Part shown: one piece after another, positions 8,008 to 16,079 of the stretch
How positions within the stretch are numbered: position 1 is the stretch's first letter
How the letters are laid out: each line of letters opens with the position of its first letter
Assembly: GCA_938038825.1 (NCBI GenBank)
Contig: CALHST010000078.1
Location: 1-23,016 of the forward strand
DNA: 23,016 bases
Direction: 5' to 3'
From: an uncultured Paracoccaceae bacterium
GTDB taxonomy: Bacteria; Pseudomonadota; Alphaproteobacteria; Rhodobacterales; Rhodobacteraceae
Made by a program: the position numbers and the translations under genes
Notes under the pieces: model-generated
What the model saw: the letters and a program-made list of their open reading frames with translations, nothing else
The model's database searches: none
What the model was told of the DNA's origin: nothing

Positions 8008-8679
8008 ATGACGGCATTTGATCATTTTTCACCAGATGCATTAACTTTCTTCAAGAATTTAAAGTCCAACAATACGCGCGAATGGTTTTCCGAGAATAAA
8101 ACCACGTATGATCAAGTGGTTAAAGAACCGGCGCGTGCATTTGCAATTGCGATCGAAGTCGCGCTTAAGGATCTGACAGGGCAGAGACATACGGCAAAGA
8201 TTTTTCGAATTCACCGGGATGTGCGATTTTCAAAAGATAAGACGCCGCACAATACGCATCTGCACATGTCTTTTTCGAATGCTCCGTCCAATCCGAATGC
8301 GCCGATGTGGTTTTTTGGTTGGGATACCGAAGGGCTGACATTGGGCTGTGGCATATTTCAATATCAAAAGCAGGCGCTGGAGCCTTTTCGCAATTTGATG
8401 ACAACTGAAATGGGCGGGCGTTTGAATGACTTGGTGAAAGAGGCAAAAATAAGCGGTCTGCGTGTCAGTGATCCGGCATTGAAACGCGTTCCGAATGGAT
8501 ATGACAAAGCGCATCCCAATTCAGAAGCGTTGCGTCGCAAAGGGCTGGCTGTTTGGAATGATCTGGGAAGTCCAGACTTGGCCACAGAACCCGGCTTCGT
8601 GTCGCGGTGCATTGAAGGGTACAAACCACTGCTTGCAACGCACAGGTTGCTAAGCGAAGTGGACCAAAAATTGACTTAA
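8008..8679 (+). CDS. DUF2461 family protein (TIGR02453), function unknown
   Basis: 223-residue protein matching the DUF2461 pattern: an N-terminal ALTFFKNLKSNNTREWFSENK block (about 11-31) and the signature FRIHRDVRFSKDKTPHNTHL (about 66-85). A GCGIFQ segment and a C-terminal half rich in basic residues follow. There is no signal peptide or membrane segment, so it should be cytoplasmic. I chose the ATG at 8008, nine bases after GGGGAGA, because the family starts close to this point; in-frame starts at 7906 and 7981 would add residues without family character. The biochemical role of DUF2461 is not established. It appears to be a single-gene unit between two non-coding gaps. Confidence 0.85.
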   Translation: MTAFDHFSPDALTFFKNLKSNNTREWFSENKTTYDQVVKEPARAFAIAIEVALKDLTGQRHTAKIFRIHRDVRFSKDKTPHNTHLHMSFSNAPSNPNAPMWFFGWDTEGLTLGCGIFQYQKQALEPFRNLMTTEMGGRLNDLVKEAKISGLRVSDPALKRVPNGYDKAHPNSEALRRKGLAVWNDLGSPDLATEPGFVSRCIEGYKPLLATHRLLSEVDQKLT

Positions 8680-8690
8680 ATCCGTCAATT
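8669..8690 (+). repeat. Inverted repeat across the DUF2461 stop codon
   Basis: AATTGAC and GTCAATT form a perfect 7-bp dyad with an 8-base centre containing the TAA stop. It is AT-rich and has no T tract, so it is a weak terminator at best. It could instead be a protein-binding site upstream of the following gene. The rest of the gap to 8832 shows nothing I can name. Confidence 0.35.
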
Positions 8691-8832
8691 ATTGATGATT
8701 TCAAAAATCTATCGAGTCTGCACGTTTAACCAAAACATCCATATCCCATCGATTTTTCGAAATACAGGAATGAACAGCTTGCATATGGGCAAAACCGGGT
8801 AAGCTGCCCAGAGTTTTGATGATAGGTGCTGG

Positions 8833-10362
8833 ATGGATGGCAATACAAACCCGGAACGCAAGCGAATGGGCCGCAAAGCCCGCATGGCCAAGCGCGCGGC
8901 GAAACCGATAATAAATCCCAGCCCACCCGGTGCCCGTGGGGGGCAGTATGCGCCGCTCAGTGATGATGATCTTGTGCAAATTTTTGACTCCGCACAGCAC
9001 CTTTTGGCGCATCTGGGTATGGGAGAGGTCCCAGACCGTCTGCGCAGCGACTTGATCCAAGCGGGAGCACAGGATGGGCCAAACACTCGCATCCTATTTC
9101 CCAAAACGCTGGTGCATGAGGCGATAGAACAGGCTGCCAAAACGTTCACGCTGCATGGGCGGGACCCTACGCGCTCAATCGAGGTGGGCGGTGATCGTGT
9201 GTATTTCGGTACAGGTGGTGCAGCCGTCCAAACCTTGGATATCGACACCGGCGTGTATCGTTCTTCGACCTTGGCGGATTTGCATGATTTCACACGGTTG
9301 CAGGATACGCTTGATAACGTTGCGTGGTTCACGCGATGCTGCATCGCGACCGATGTGCCCGATACTCATGATCTGGACATTAACACCGCCTATGCGTTGA
9401 TCAAAAACACCACCAAACCTATCGCGACAGCCTTTACGATCCCGGAAACCGTGGCACCAATTGTCGAGATGTTTGATATCGCTGCAGGTGGGCAGGGCGC
9501 ATTTGCGGCCCGTCCCTTTGCCAAGGCCCATATCAGCCCAATCATTTCGCCCATGCGCTTTGGTGAGGATGCGGTAGACGTCGTCTATGAATGCATGCGT
9601 CATAACATTCCCATGTCCTGCATCACAGCCGCGCAAGCCGGGGCAACAGCACCTGCAACGCTGGCCGGGTTTCTGGCACAATCCTTGGCGGAAACTTTGG
9701 CCAGTCTTGTCATGGTGCACGCGATCAAACCGGGCTTTCCCATGATCTTTTCCAACTGGCCTTTGGTGATTGATCTGCGAACGGGCGCTTTTTCGGGCGG
9801 GGGAGGTGAAACGGCCATCTTGAATGCGGCGTCTGCACAGCTGTCAAACTGGCTGGGGTTGCCTTCGGGTGTCGCGGCCTCAATGACCGATGCCAAAGCG
9901 CTGGATGCGCAATATGGGATGGAAAAAGGCATGACCTCGATCACGGCCGCTTTGGCCGGGGGCAATTTGATTTATGAAAGCTCTGGCATGACGGCGGCGT
10001 TGCTGGGGGCCAGCTTTGAGGCGTTTGTACTGGACAACGACATGCACGCGCATACCTATCGCGCGTTGCGTGGGATTGAGGTCACCGCTGAAACTCTGGA
10101 TGTGGCAGCGATCAGCGATGCAGTTCTGGGAGACGGCCATTTTCTGGGAAGCGATCAAACCCGCGCCGCGATGGAACACGACTATGTCTATCCGGCATTT
10201 GCGGATCGCGACACGCCACGTACGTGGCAAGAAAACGGTGCTTTGACCGCATGGGATCGCGCGCGCCAACGTGCCAAGGAAATCCTAAACTCTCATCACC
10301 CGGACTACCTGACACCCGATCAAGACGCCGCTATTCGTGCGCGTTTCAACATCTTGTCCTAA
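8833..10362 (+). CDS. MttB-family (trimethylamine methyltransferase-like) protein, non-pyrrolysine
   Basis: 509-residue member of the MttB superfamily, TIM-barrel enzymes that move a methyl group from a quaternary or tertiary amine to a corrinoid protein. The N-terminus has the family's basic stretch (residues 8-22) followed by GGQYAPLSDDDL. The body shows YFGTGG, the LDINTAYAL region and GGGGET. There is no in-frame amber codon, so it lacks the pyrrolysine of true trimethylamine methyltransferases and belongs with the MtgB-like branch, some members of which use glycine betaine. No corrinoid protein, activase or folate methyltransferase gene lies beside it, so its partner must be encoded elsewhere. 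The ATG at 8833 has only a poor Shine-Dalgarno (TAGGTG). Substrate unknown. Confidence 0.88.
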   Translation: MDGNTNPERKRMGRKARMAKRAAKPIINPSPPGARGGQYAPLSDDDLVQIFDSAQHLLAHLGMGEVPDRLRSDLIQAGAQDGPNTRILFPKTLVHEAIEQAAKTFTLHGRDPTRSIEVGGDRVYFGTGGAAVQTLDIDTGVYRSSTLADLHDFTRLQDTLDNVAWFTRCCIATDVPDTHDLDINTAYALIKNTTKPIATAFTIPETVAPIVEMFDIAAGGQGAFAARPFAKAHISPIISPMRFGEDAVDVVYECMRHNIPMSCITAAQAGATAPATLAGFLAQSLAETLASLVMVHAIKPGFPMIFSNWPLVIDLRTGAFSGGGGETAILNAASAQLSNWLGLPSGVAASMTDAKALDAQYGMEKGMTSITAALAGGNLIYESSGMTAALLGASFEAFVLDNDMHAHTYRALRGIEVTAETLDVAAISDAVLGDGHFLGSDQTRAAMEHDYVYPAFADRDTPRTWQENGALTAWDRARQRAKEILNSHHPDYLTPDQDAAIRARFNILS

Positions 10363-10554
10363 GGGGCTGGCTTGCCCAGAAAACGCCGCTGAAATTCCCA
10401 AGAAACGCGGCCATCTTCCTGTCGAACTGCGATATGTACCTATGATTGTGTCACCTGTGCCGCAGACAGGCCTGTGAGTGGCTTGCCAAATCGTCTCAGG
10501 GTTCTTTTCAACGCGCTGTGCAGCCATAGGTTACATAGTCAAAAGGAGACGCAC
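10363..10554. other. Intergenic region with a possible antisense coding remnant
   Basis: This 192-bp gap precedes the AttE-like gene. On the minus strand one frame reads AVRQEDGRVSWEFQRRFLGK and ends in TAG at 10359-10361. It is interrupted by an in-frame TAG 27 codons before that final stop. The adjacent minus frame, open from an ATG at 10527, reads plausibly up to that point. Together they could be a frameshifted or decayed small gene. Codon use is suggestive only and there is no Shine-Dalgarno. I see no clear promoter or terminator for the flanking + strand genes. Confidence 0.25.
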
Positions 10555-11196
10555 GTGCTGGAACTGAAAGCGGTGGAAAAGGCGTTTGGAGACGTGCCCG
10601 TACTGCGCGGCGTGGATCTGTCACTCGCGGCAGGCGAAACTCTGGCCTTAACGGGCGAATCCGGCAGCGGCAAAAGTACCCTGTTGCATATCGCGGGCGG
10701 GTTAGAGCACGCGGATGCGGGCGTCGTGCAGTTGGCTGGGCAAGACCTGATGCAGATGACAGATGCGGGCCGTGCAGAGGTGCGGCGCAAAGACATTGCG
10801 TTGGTATTTCAGCAGTTCAACCTTATTCCATCGCTGACAGTGGCTGCCAACATCGCCTTTCAGGCGCGTCTTGCAGGCAGCTTGGATGAGGCCGCAGTGG
10901 CCCACATGGTGGATAAACTGGGGCTAACCGATCACCTCAAGCAATATCCCGAAAATCTGTCTGGTGGGCAACAACAACGGGTGGCCATCGCGCGGGCTTT
11001 GGCGGCCAAACCAAAGCTGCTTTTGGCGGATGAACCAACAGGCAACTTGGATGAAAACACTGCTGCGGATGTGTTGGACCAAATGCTGGAACTGGTCGCA
11101 GACACGGGGGCCGCCATGTTAATCGTGACCCATTCCCCGGCAATTGCACAGCGCATGCAGCGCCATGTGCATCTGCGCAAAGGTCAGCTCGCATGA
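10555..11196 (+). CDS. ABC transporter ATP-binding protein, LolD/MacB type (AttE-like)
   Basis: 213-residue ATPase that should drive an FtsX-type permease. Walker A is GESGSGKST (34-42), the Q-loop is FQQ (85-87), the signature is LSGGQQQR (135-142), Walker B is LLLADEP (155-161) and the switch histidine is H193. The LFQQFNLIPSLT-like region and short length are typical of the LolD/MacB/FtsE group rather than of nutrient importers. The GTG at 10555 is preceded at five bases by AAAAGGAGAC, which decides the start over the longer frame from 10474. Its TGA overlaps the permease ATG (ATGA), so the two are translationally coupled. Confidence 0.92.
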   Translation: MLELKAVEKAFGDVPVLRGVDLSLAAGETLALTGESGSGKSTLLHIAGGLEHADAGVVQLAGQDLMQMTDAGRAEVRRKDIALVFQQFNLIPSLTVAANIAFQARLAGSLDEAAVAHMVDKLGLTDHLKQYPENLSGGQQQRVAIARALAAKPKLLLADEPTGNLDENTAADVLDQMLELVADTGAAMLIVTHSPAIAQRMQRHVHLRKGQLA

Positions 11197-13571
11197 TCCG
11201 CGTTTGCGCGGGAGCGTTGCTGTCTCATTGGCGGCGCAATCCGCTGCAATTGTTTACGTTTCTGGGTGGTCTTGCGTTGGCAACGGCACTTTGGGCTGGT
11301 GTGCAGGCGATCAATGCCGAAGCGCGCGCCAGTTATGAAGCTGCGGCCTCGACCCTTGGCGAAGGGCGCTTTGATCAGCTGGTTCCAAAGACGGGTAACA
11401 GCATTTCGCAAGACACCTTTGTGGCGCTGCGCCGATCTGGTTGGCTCGTGTCCCCCGTGATCGAAGGGCGCCTTGGCGATGCGCGCTTGGTTGGCATTGA
11501 TCCCTTGTCCGCGCCCGGCGACATTGCCCCCCGGCAAATGAGCGACTTGGCGCAACCTTTGACTGCGGCCCAAGCGGCTTCGGTCTTTGTCAGCGCTGAA
11601 ACTGCACCGCTTTTGCCCGAAGGGACAGCGTTTGTTGTGGATGCTGACATCGCGCCGGGAGTGGCTTTGGCGGATATTGGCGTGGCCCAAGACTTGCTGG
11701 GGCGCGATGATCTGTCCCGGCTGGTGGTGCTTCCCCGTCAACCGTTGGTGCAGGCCGTGCTCGTGGATGTGGCCCCCGACTTGCGCATGCAGGATTCCCA
11801 ACAAAGCAGCAATGTGGCACAATTGACGGACAGCTTTCACTTAAACCTGACTGCCTTTGGCTTGCTCAGCTTTGCGGTTGGCCTGTTCATCGTGCATTCC
11901 ACCATTGGCCTTGCGTTTGAACAGCGGCGAGGAATGATCCGCACGCTGCGTTCGCTGGGCGTGCCGCTGCGGATTTTAGTGACGTTGATTGCCATCGAAA
12001 TGATGACGCTCGCCTTATTGGCCGCAGGCATTGGCGTGTTGCTGGGTTACATGATCGCCGCCCTTTTATTGCCCGATGTGGCCGCAACATTGCGCGGGCT
12101 GTATGGCGCGCAAATCACTGGGGCTTTGCAGTTCAGAACCGAATGGTGGCTGTCGGGGTTGATTATCGCCATGGTGGGCACTGCTGTCGCACTCTCAGGT
12201 CGTCTTTGGCAAATTGCCAACATGCCCCTGTTGGCCAGTGTTCGCCCAAGAGCATGGGTCTTGGCATCCGGTGCACAACAAAGGGTGCAAGCGGCGCTGG
12301 CGTTGGCCTTGCTGGTCATCGCCGGGATTATGGTCGTTGTCGCCAGTGGTCTTGTCGCGGGATTTGTGATGCTTGGCTGCTTGTTGATGGGGGCCGCATT
12401 GCTGTTGCCTGTGTTGGTGGGGGTTGTTTTGCGCATTGCGGGCCGCTTTGCCAAAGGCCCAGTGTCACAATGGTTTTGGGCTGACACGACGCAGCAGTTG
12501 CCGGGCCTGAGCCTTGCGCTGATGTCTTTACTGCTTGCGATTTCGGCCAATATTGGCGTTGCGACCATGGTGTCGAGCTTCCGTTTGACGTTCGAGGCCT
12601 TCTTGGATCAACGGCTTGCGCCCGAATTGTTTATCCAAGTCGACGACGCCCAATCCGCTCGCCAGATCGAACAATACTTGCTGAAAAAAACGGACGAAGT
12701 GCTGCCCTTGCTGGAAGGCCAGACCGAGGTTTTGGGACTGCCATCACAATTATTCGGCATCCGGGTCGGCGCGACTTATCGGCAAAACTGGGTGTTTTTG
12801 GAGTCTGCTCCGGGTACTTGGGATCTGGTGGCGGACGCCCAAGGGGCCATTGTGAACGAACAACTGGCGCGCAAAGTGGGGCTTTGGGTCGGGGATGACG
12901 TGCCATTGCCGCTGGGTGAGTCTCTTCCGATCGTTGGAGTCGTCGGGGATTACGGCAATCCGTTGGGGCAGGTCTATGTCACCGAAACCGTCTTTGCGCG
13001 GTACTTCCCGGATTTTGTGCCGGATCGGTTTGGGGTGCGCACCAGCGACGTGGCTAGCCTGCGCGCGGATCTATCCCGCGACTTAGGCTTAAGTGACAGC
13101 GCCATGATCAACCAAGAAGAGATCAAGGCGTTTTCCATTCAAGTGTTTGAACGTACGTTCAGTGTGACTGCCGCCCTGAATGTATTAACCTTGGCCGTGG
13201 CTTCCTTTGCGATGCTGATGAGCCTGTTGACCCTTGCCGATCTGAGGGTGCCGCAACTGGCCCCCGTCTGGGCGCTGGGGCTGACGCGTCGTGACCTTGG
13301 ACGGTTAGAGCTGATCCGTGCTTGTGCCTTGGCGGGTTTGGTGTTTGTGTGCGCGATCCCGCTGGGGTTGGCGCTCGCGTGGATTTTGCTGGCCATTGTG
13401 AACGTGGAGGCGTTTGGCTGGAAGCTGCCGATGCATCTGTTCCCCGGCGATTATGCCCGCCTTGGGGTCTATGCGATCATCGCCGCCACCTTGGCCGCCG
13501 CATGGCCCGCGTGGCGTCTTATGCGCACCCCACCCAGTGCATTGCTAAAGGTGTTTGCCCATGAGCGATAA
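11193..13571 (+). CDS. FtsX-family ABC transporter permease, fused two-unit form (AttF/AttG-like)
   Basis: 792-residue inner-membrane permease. A first membrane segment (about 18-38) is followed by a periplasmic domain (about 40-215), three to four helices (about 217-345), two hydrophobic segments (about 366-415) and another helix near 438-458. A second periplasmic domain (about 465-660) and a C-terminal FtsX triplet of helices (about 663-785) complete it. This is two FtsX-like halves in one chain, as in fused AttF/AttG annotations. It should move or extract a lipidic or hydrophobic substrate using the preceding ATPase. It overlaps the ATPase stop by 4 bp and the next gene's start by 11 bp. 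The substrate is not visible. Confidence 0.88.
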   Translation: MIRVCAGALLSHWRRNPLQLFTFLGGLALATALWAGVQAINAEARASYEAAASTLGEGRFDQLVPKTGNSISQDTFVALRRSGWLVSPVIEGRLGDARLVGIDPLSAPGDIAPRQMSDLAQPLTAAQAASVFVSAETAPLLPEGTAFVVDADIAPGVALADIGVAQDLLGRDDLSRLVVLPRQPLVQAVLVDVAPDLRMQDSQQSSNVAQLTDSFHLNLTAFGLLSFAVGLFIVHSTIGLAFEQRRGMIRTLRSLGVPLRILVTLIAIEMMTLALLAAGIGVLLGYMIAALLLPDVAATLRGLYGAQITGALQFRTEWWLSGLIIAMVGTAVALSGRLWQIANMPLLASVRPRAWVLASGAQQRVQAALALALLVIAGIMVVVASGLVAGFVMLGCLLMGAALLLPVLVGVVLRIAGRFAKGPVSQWFWADTTQQLPGLSLALMSLLLAISANIGVATMVSSFRLTFEAFLDQRLAPELFIQVDDAQSARQIEQYLLKKTDEVLPLLEGQTEVLGLPSQLFGIRVGATYRQNWVFLESAPGTWDLVADAQGAIVNEQLARKVGLWVGDDVPLPLGESLPIVGVVGDYGNPLGQVYVTETVFARYFPDFVPDRFGVRTSDVASLRADLSRDLGLSDSAMINQEEIKAFSIQVFERTFSVTAALNVLTLAVASFAMLMSLLTLADLRVPQLAPVWALGLTRRDLGRLELIRACALAGLVFVCAIPLGLALAWILLAIVNVEAFGWKLPMHLFPGDYARLGVYAIIAATLAAAWPAWRLMRTPPSALLKVFAHER

Positions 13572-14625
13572 TATGAACGTTATACTGACCATGAAACTAC
13601 TTCTCTGTGCATTACTGTTACCTTTTGCCGCCATGGCTCAAGGCTTTGCGGGCTTAGGCACAGGCGCTGACGGATTTGCGGTGCCGGAACCTGACCCGAC
13701 ATTCGCCTTCCCCGCAGATCATGGCCCCCATCCTGAATACCGGATTGAATGGTGGTATCTGACAGCAAACCTGACCGGCCCGGATGGCACCCCATATGGG
13801 CTGCAATGGACGTTGTTCCGCTCTGCGCTTGAACCCAAAGAGGACGCGGGATGGAAATCTCCACAGATCTGGTTTGCCCATGCGGCTGTGACGACACCGT
13901 CCAAGCATTTCGCCACAGAACGCTTTGCCCGAGGCGGCGTTGGAATTGCCGGTGTGCAAGCCGCGCCTTTTCGGGCGTGGATTGATGAATGGGCGCTGGA
14001 AGGGCCGGATTTCGACACGCTGACAATGCGCGCAGGCGGACCCGATTTTGCCTATGACATGACATTGGATGCTCAAGGCCCCTTGGTTTTTCATGGCGCG
14101 GATGGCTTTTCCGTAAAATCGGAAAGCGGGCAGGCCAGTTATTACTATTCCCAGCCATTCTATGACATCCAAGGCACCCTCAAGCTGCCCGAAGGGGATA
14201 TTCCAGTCACAGGAACGGCGTGGCTGGATCGGGAATGGTCCTCGCAGCCTTTGGCAGACAATCAATCCGGCTGGGATTGGTTTTCATTGTCCTTTGATGA
14301 TGGCGCCAAGATGATGGGCTTTCAGCTGCGCCAAACCGATGGCAGCGACTACACATCTTCCACGTGGATCGCGCCAAACGGGACAACCACCAGTTTTGGC
14401 GACGGGGCATTCGCGGCCGAACCATTGAAAACTGCCTCGGTTCAAGGCCGCGACATTCCCACATCCTGGCAAGTGACCTTACCGCAAAAAGATGTGGATG
14501 TAACGGTCCGTGCACTGAACGATGACAGTTGGATGGGCTTGTCCATTCCTTATTGGGAAGGTCCCGTCACTGTTACGGGATCCCATAGCGGAACAGGTTA
14601 TTTGGAAATGACAGGTTATCAATAA
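13561..14625 (+). CDS. Secreted AttH/CrtC-fold (lipocalin-like) protein
   Basis: 354-residue protein with a signal peptide: hydrophobic MKLLLCALLLPFAAMA within residues 11-26, likely cleaved near AMAQ-G. The body has the CrtC/AttH family motifs EWWYLTANL (63-71), LQWTLFRS (81-88), IWFAHAAVTTP (103-113), YYYSQP and GTAWLDREW. These define the two-barrel lipocalin-like fold of carotenoid 1,2-hydratases and AttH proteins. There is no carotenoid gene nearby, and the tight link to the FtsX-type transporter favours the AttH branch, a periplasmic partner of that exporter. The ATG at 13561 has AAAGG eight to ten bases upstream and overlaps the permease end; starts at 13573 and 13591 are possible, the last giving the most compact signal peptide. 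Enzymatic activity is unknown. Confidence 0.82.
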   Translation: MSDNMNVILTMKLLLCALLLPFAAMAQGFAGLGTGADGFAVPEPDPTFAFPADHGPHPEYRIEWWYLTANLTGPDGTPYGLQWTLFRSALEPKEDAGWKSPQIWFAHAAVTTPSKHFATERFARGGVGIAGVQAAPFRAWIDEWALEGPDFDTLTMRAGGPDFAYDMTLDAQGPLVFHGADGFSVKSESGQASYYYSQPFYDIQGTLKLPEGDIPVTGTAWLDREWSSQPLADNQSGWDWFSLSFDDGAKMMGFQLRQTDGSDYTSSTWIAPNGTTTSFGDGAFAAEPLKTASVQGRDIPTSWQVTLPQKDVDVTVRALNDDSWMGLSIPYWEGPVTVTGSHSGTGYLEMTGYQ

Positions 14626-14685
14626 ATTGCGCTTTTGGCGGTCCGTTGCTACGTCTTTTGGACGGATCAAAGACAAGGCACAACA

Positions 14686-15951
14686 ATGACAGTTTTGATC
14701 GCAGGGGGCGGAATTTCAGGGCTGGTTTTGGCCTTGAGTTGCCATCAAGTCGGCATCCCGTTCAAAGTGTTCGAGGCGAGCAAAACGATGCGTCCCTTGG
14801 GTGTTGGTATCAATCTGCAGCCTTCGGCCGTGCGCGAATTGTGTGATCTTGGGCTGGAAGACCAGTTGGACAAAATCGGTGTGAAGACTCGCGATTATGG
14901 GATGTATTCCAAGAAGGGCCTGCACATCTGGACAGAATCGCGCGGAACCCATTTGGGATATCACTGGCCGCAATATTCCGTGCATCGCGGGTGGTTGCAC
15001 ATGATGCTGTACGAGACTTTGGTGGATCGCGCAGGGCCGGAGGTGATGGAAACCGGATGGCGCATCACGGGGTATTCGCAACACACAGACCGCGCGCATC
15101 TTCACATGTCCGGGCCGGACGCGGCCACCCGAACCGACGATGGCACTGTTGTGATTGGAGCTGATGGGATCCATTCCGCGTTGCGCAAGCAAATGGTTCC
15201 GGATGAAGGCCCACCGCACTGGGACGGTGTTGTGCTGTATCGCGGCACAACCCAAGCCAAACCGTTTCTTAGCGGGGCGTCCATGGTCATGATCGGCCAC
15301 GAAGGACGCCGCTTTGTGAGCTATCCGATTTCCGGAGCGGACCCTGCAACGGGATTGGCCACAATCAATTGGATTGGGTGCCTGAAACAAAACCCATCTG
15401 CCGGGTACCCCCATGACAGTTTCAGTCGCGAGGCATCGCAGGATGACGTCTTGCCAACTTTCGAAGGTTTTGCCTTTGATTGGCTGGACATCCCGCATCT
15501 GATCCGCAGCACCAAGCAGATCTTTGAATACCCAATGATTGACCGCGACCCGTTGACCCAATGGACCGACGGGCGGGTCACGTTGATTGGTGATGCGGCA
15601 CATCCTGCTTATCCTGTGGGATCCAATGGGGCAGGGGCTGGTATCCTTGATGCCCGCACTCTCGTGGCACAGTTTTTGCAACATGGGCTGACATCTGATG
15701 CGTTGATCGCGTTTGAGGCGTTGATGTTGCCCCCAACCACAAAGATGGTTCTGACAAACCGCTCTGCCGGGCCGGACGCCATTCTGGACGTTGTAGAAGA
15801 CCGTTGTGGCGGCCAGTTTGAACGGATTGAGGATGTAATTCCACGTGCTGACATGGATGCGCATGCTGAAACATACAAGAAAATCGCAGGCTATGGCGTT
15901 GCAGACACAAACAATCGCGCCCAAATTATTCCGGTTGGGGCACGATTTTAA
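14686..15951 (+). CDS. FAD-dependent monooxygenase (PHBH/PhzS-like, class A flavoprotein)
   Basis: 421-residue flavoprotein of the single-component aromatic hydroxylase type, which uses NAD(P)H and oxygen. The dinucleotide fold GGGISG (7-12) is at the N-terminus, the DG motif is IGADGIHS (about 161-168), and the second FAD motif is LIGDAAHPAYPVGSNGAG (about 301-318). The sequence resembles the group annotated as flavin-dependent oxidoreductase that includes PhzS and salicylate hydroxylase relatives. The ATG at 14686 puts the FAD fold at the right distance; an in-frame upstream frame from 14635 has no family character. The Shine-Dalgarno is weak (AAGGCA). It follows the AttH-like gene by 60 bp and may share its transcript. 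Substrate unknown. Confidence 0.9.
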   Translation: MTVLIAGGGISGLVLALSCHQVGIPFKVFEASKTMRPLGVGINLQPSAVRELCDLGLEDQLDKIGVKTRDYGMYSKKGLHIWTESRGTHLGYHWPQYSVHRGWLHMMLYETLVDRAGPEVMETGWRITGYSQHTDRAHLHMSGPDAATRTDDGTVVIGADGIHSALRKQMVPDEGPPHWDGVVLYRGTTQAKPFLSGASMVMIGHEGRRFVSYPISGADPATGLATINWIGCLKQNPSAGYPHDSFSREASQDDVLPTFEGFAFDWLDIPHLIRSTKQIFEYPMIDRDPLTQWTDGRVTLIGDAAHPAYPVGSNGAGAGILDARTLVAQFLQHGLTSDALIAFEALMLPPTTKMVLTNRSAGPDAILDVVEDRCGGQFERIEDVIPRADMDAHAETYKKIAGYGVADTNNRAQIIPVGARF

Positions 15952-16009
15952 AGTCACGGGGCGACACCAAAATGCCGGGAAACCACGTTGTTTCAATTCG
16001 GATGCTGCA

Positions 16010-16038
16010 CGCGCAGAAAAAATAGGACACACTGCGCG
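16010..16038 (+). repeat. GC-rich inverted repeat upstream of the patatin gene
   Basis: CGCGCAG (16010-16016) and CTGCGCG (16032-16038) form a 7-bp dyad around a 15-base A-rich centre, 41 bp before the patatin-like gene. No T tract follows on the + strand, so a terminator is unlikely. It may be an operator or a leader hairpin. The rest of the 128-bp gap shows nothing clear. Confidence 0.4.
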
Positions 16039-16079
16039 CACGAACCGACTCTCCACATCGCACCTGAAAGGGACATCTG

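Noticed and set aside
13561..14625. Carotenoid 1,2-hydratase (CrtC) as the function of the secreted protein
   Set aside because: The fold family matches, but there are no carotenoid genes nearby, and the signal peptide and linkage to an FtsX-type transporter favour the AttH branch.
14641..14666. TCCGT/ACGGA inverted repeat before the flavin monooxygenase
   Set aside because: Only five perfect base pairs with a 15-base loop and no T tract; too weak to call a terminator or operator.
14716..16056. 446-residue open frame on the minus strand
   Set aside because: It lies entirely opposite the well-supported flavin monooxygenase gene, is rich in Cys, His and Arg, and has no recognisable domain; a shadow frame.
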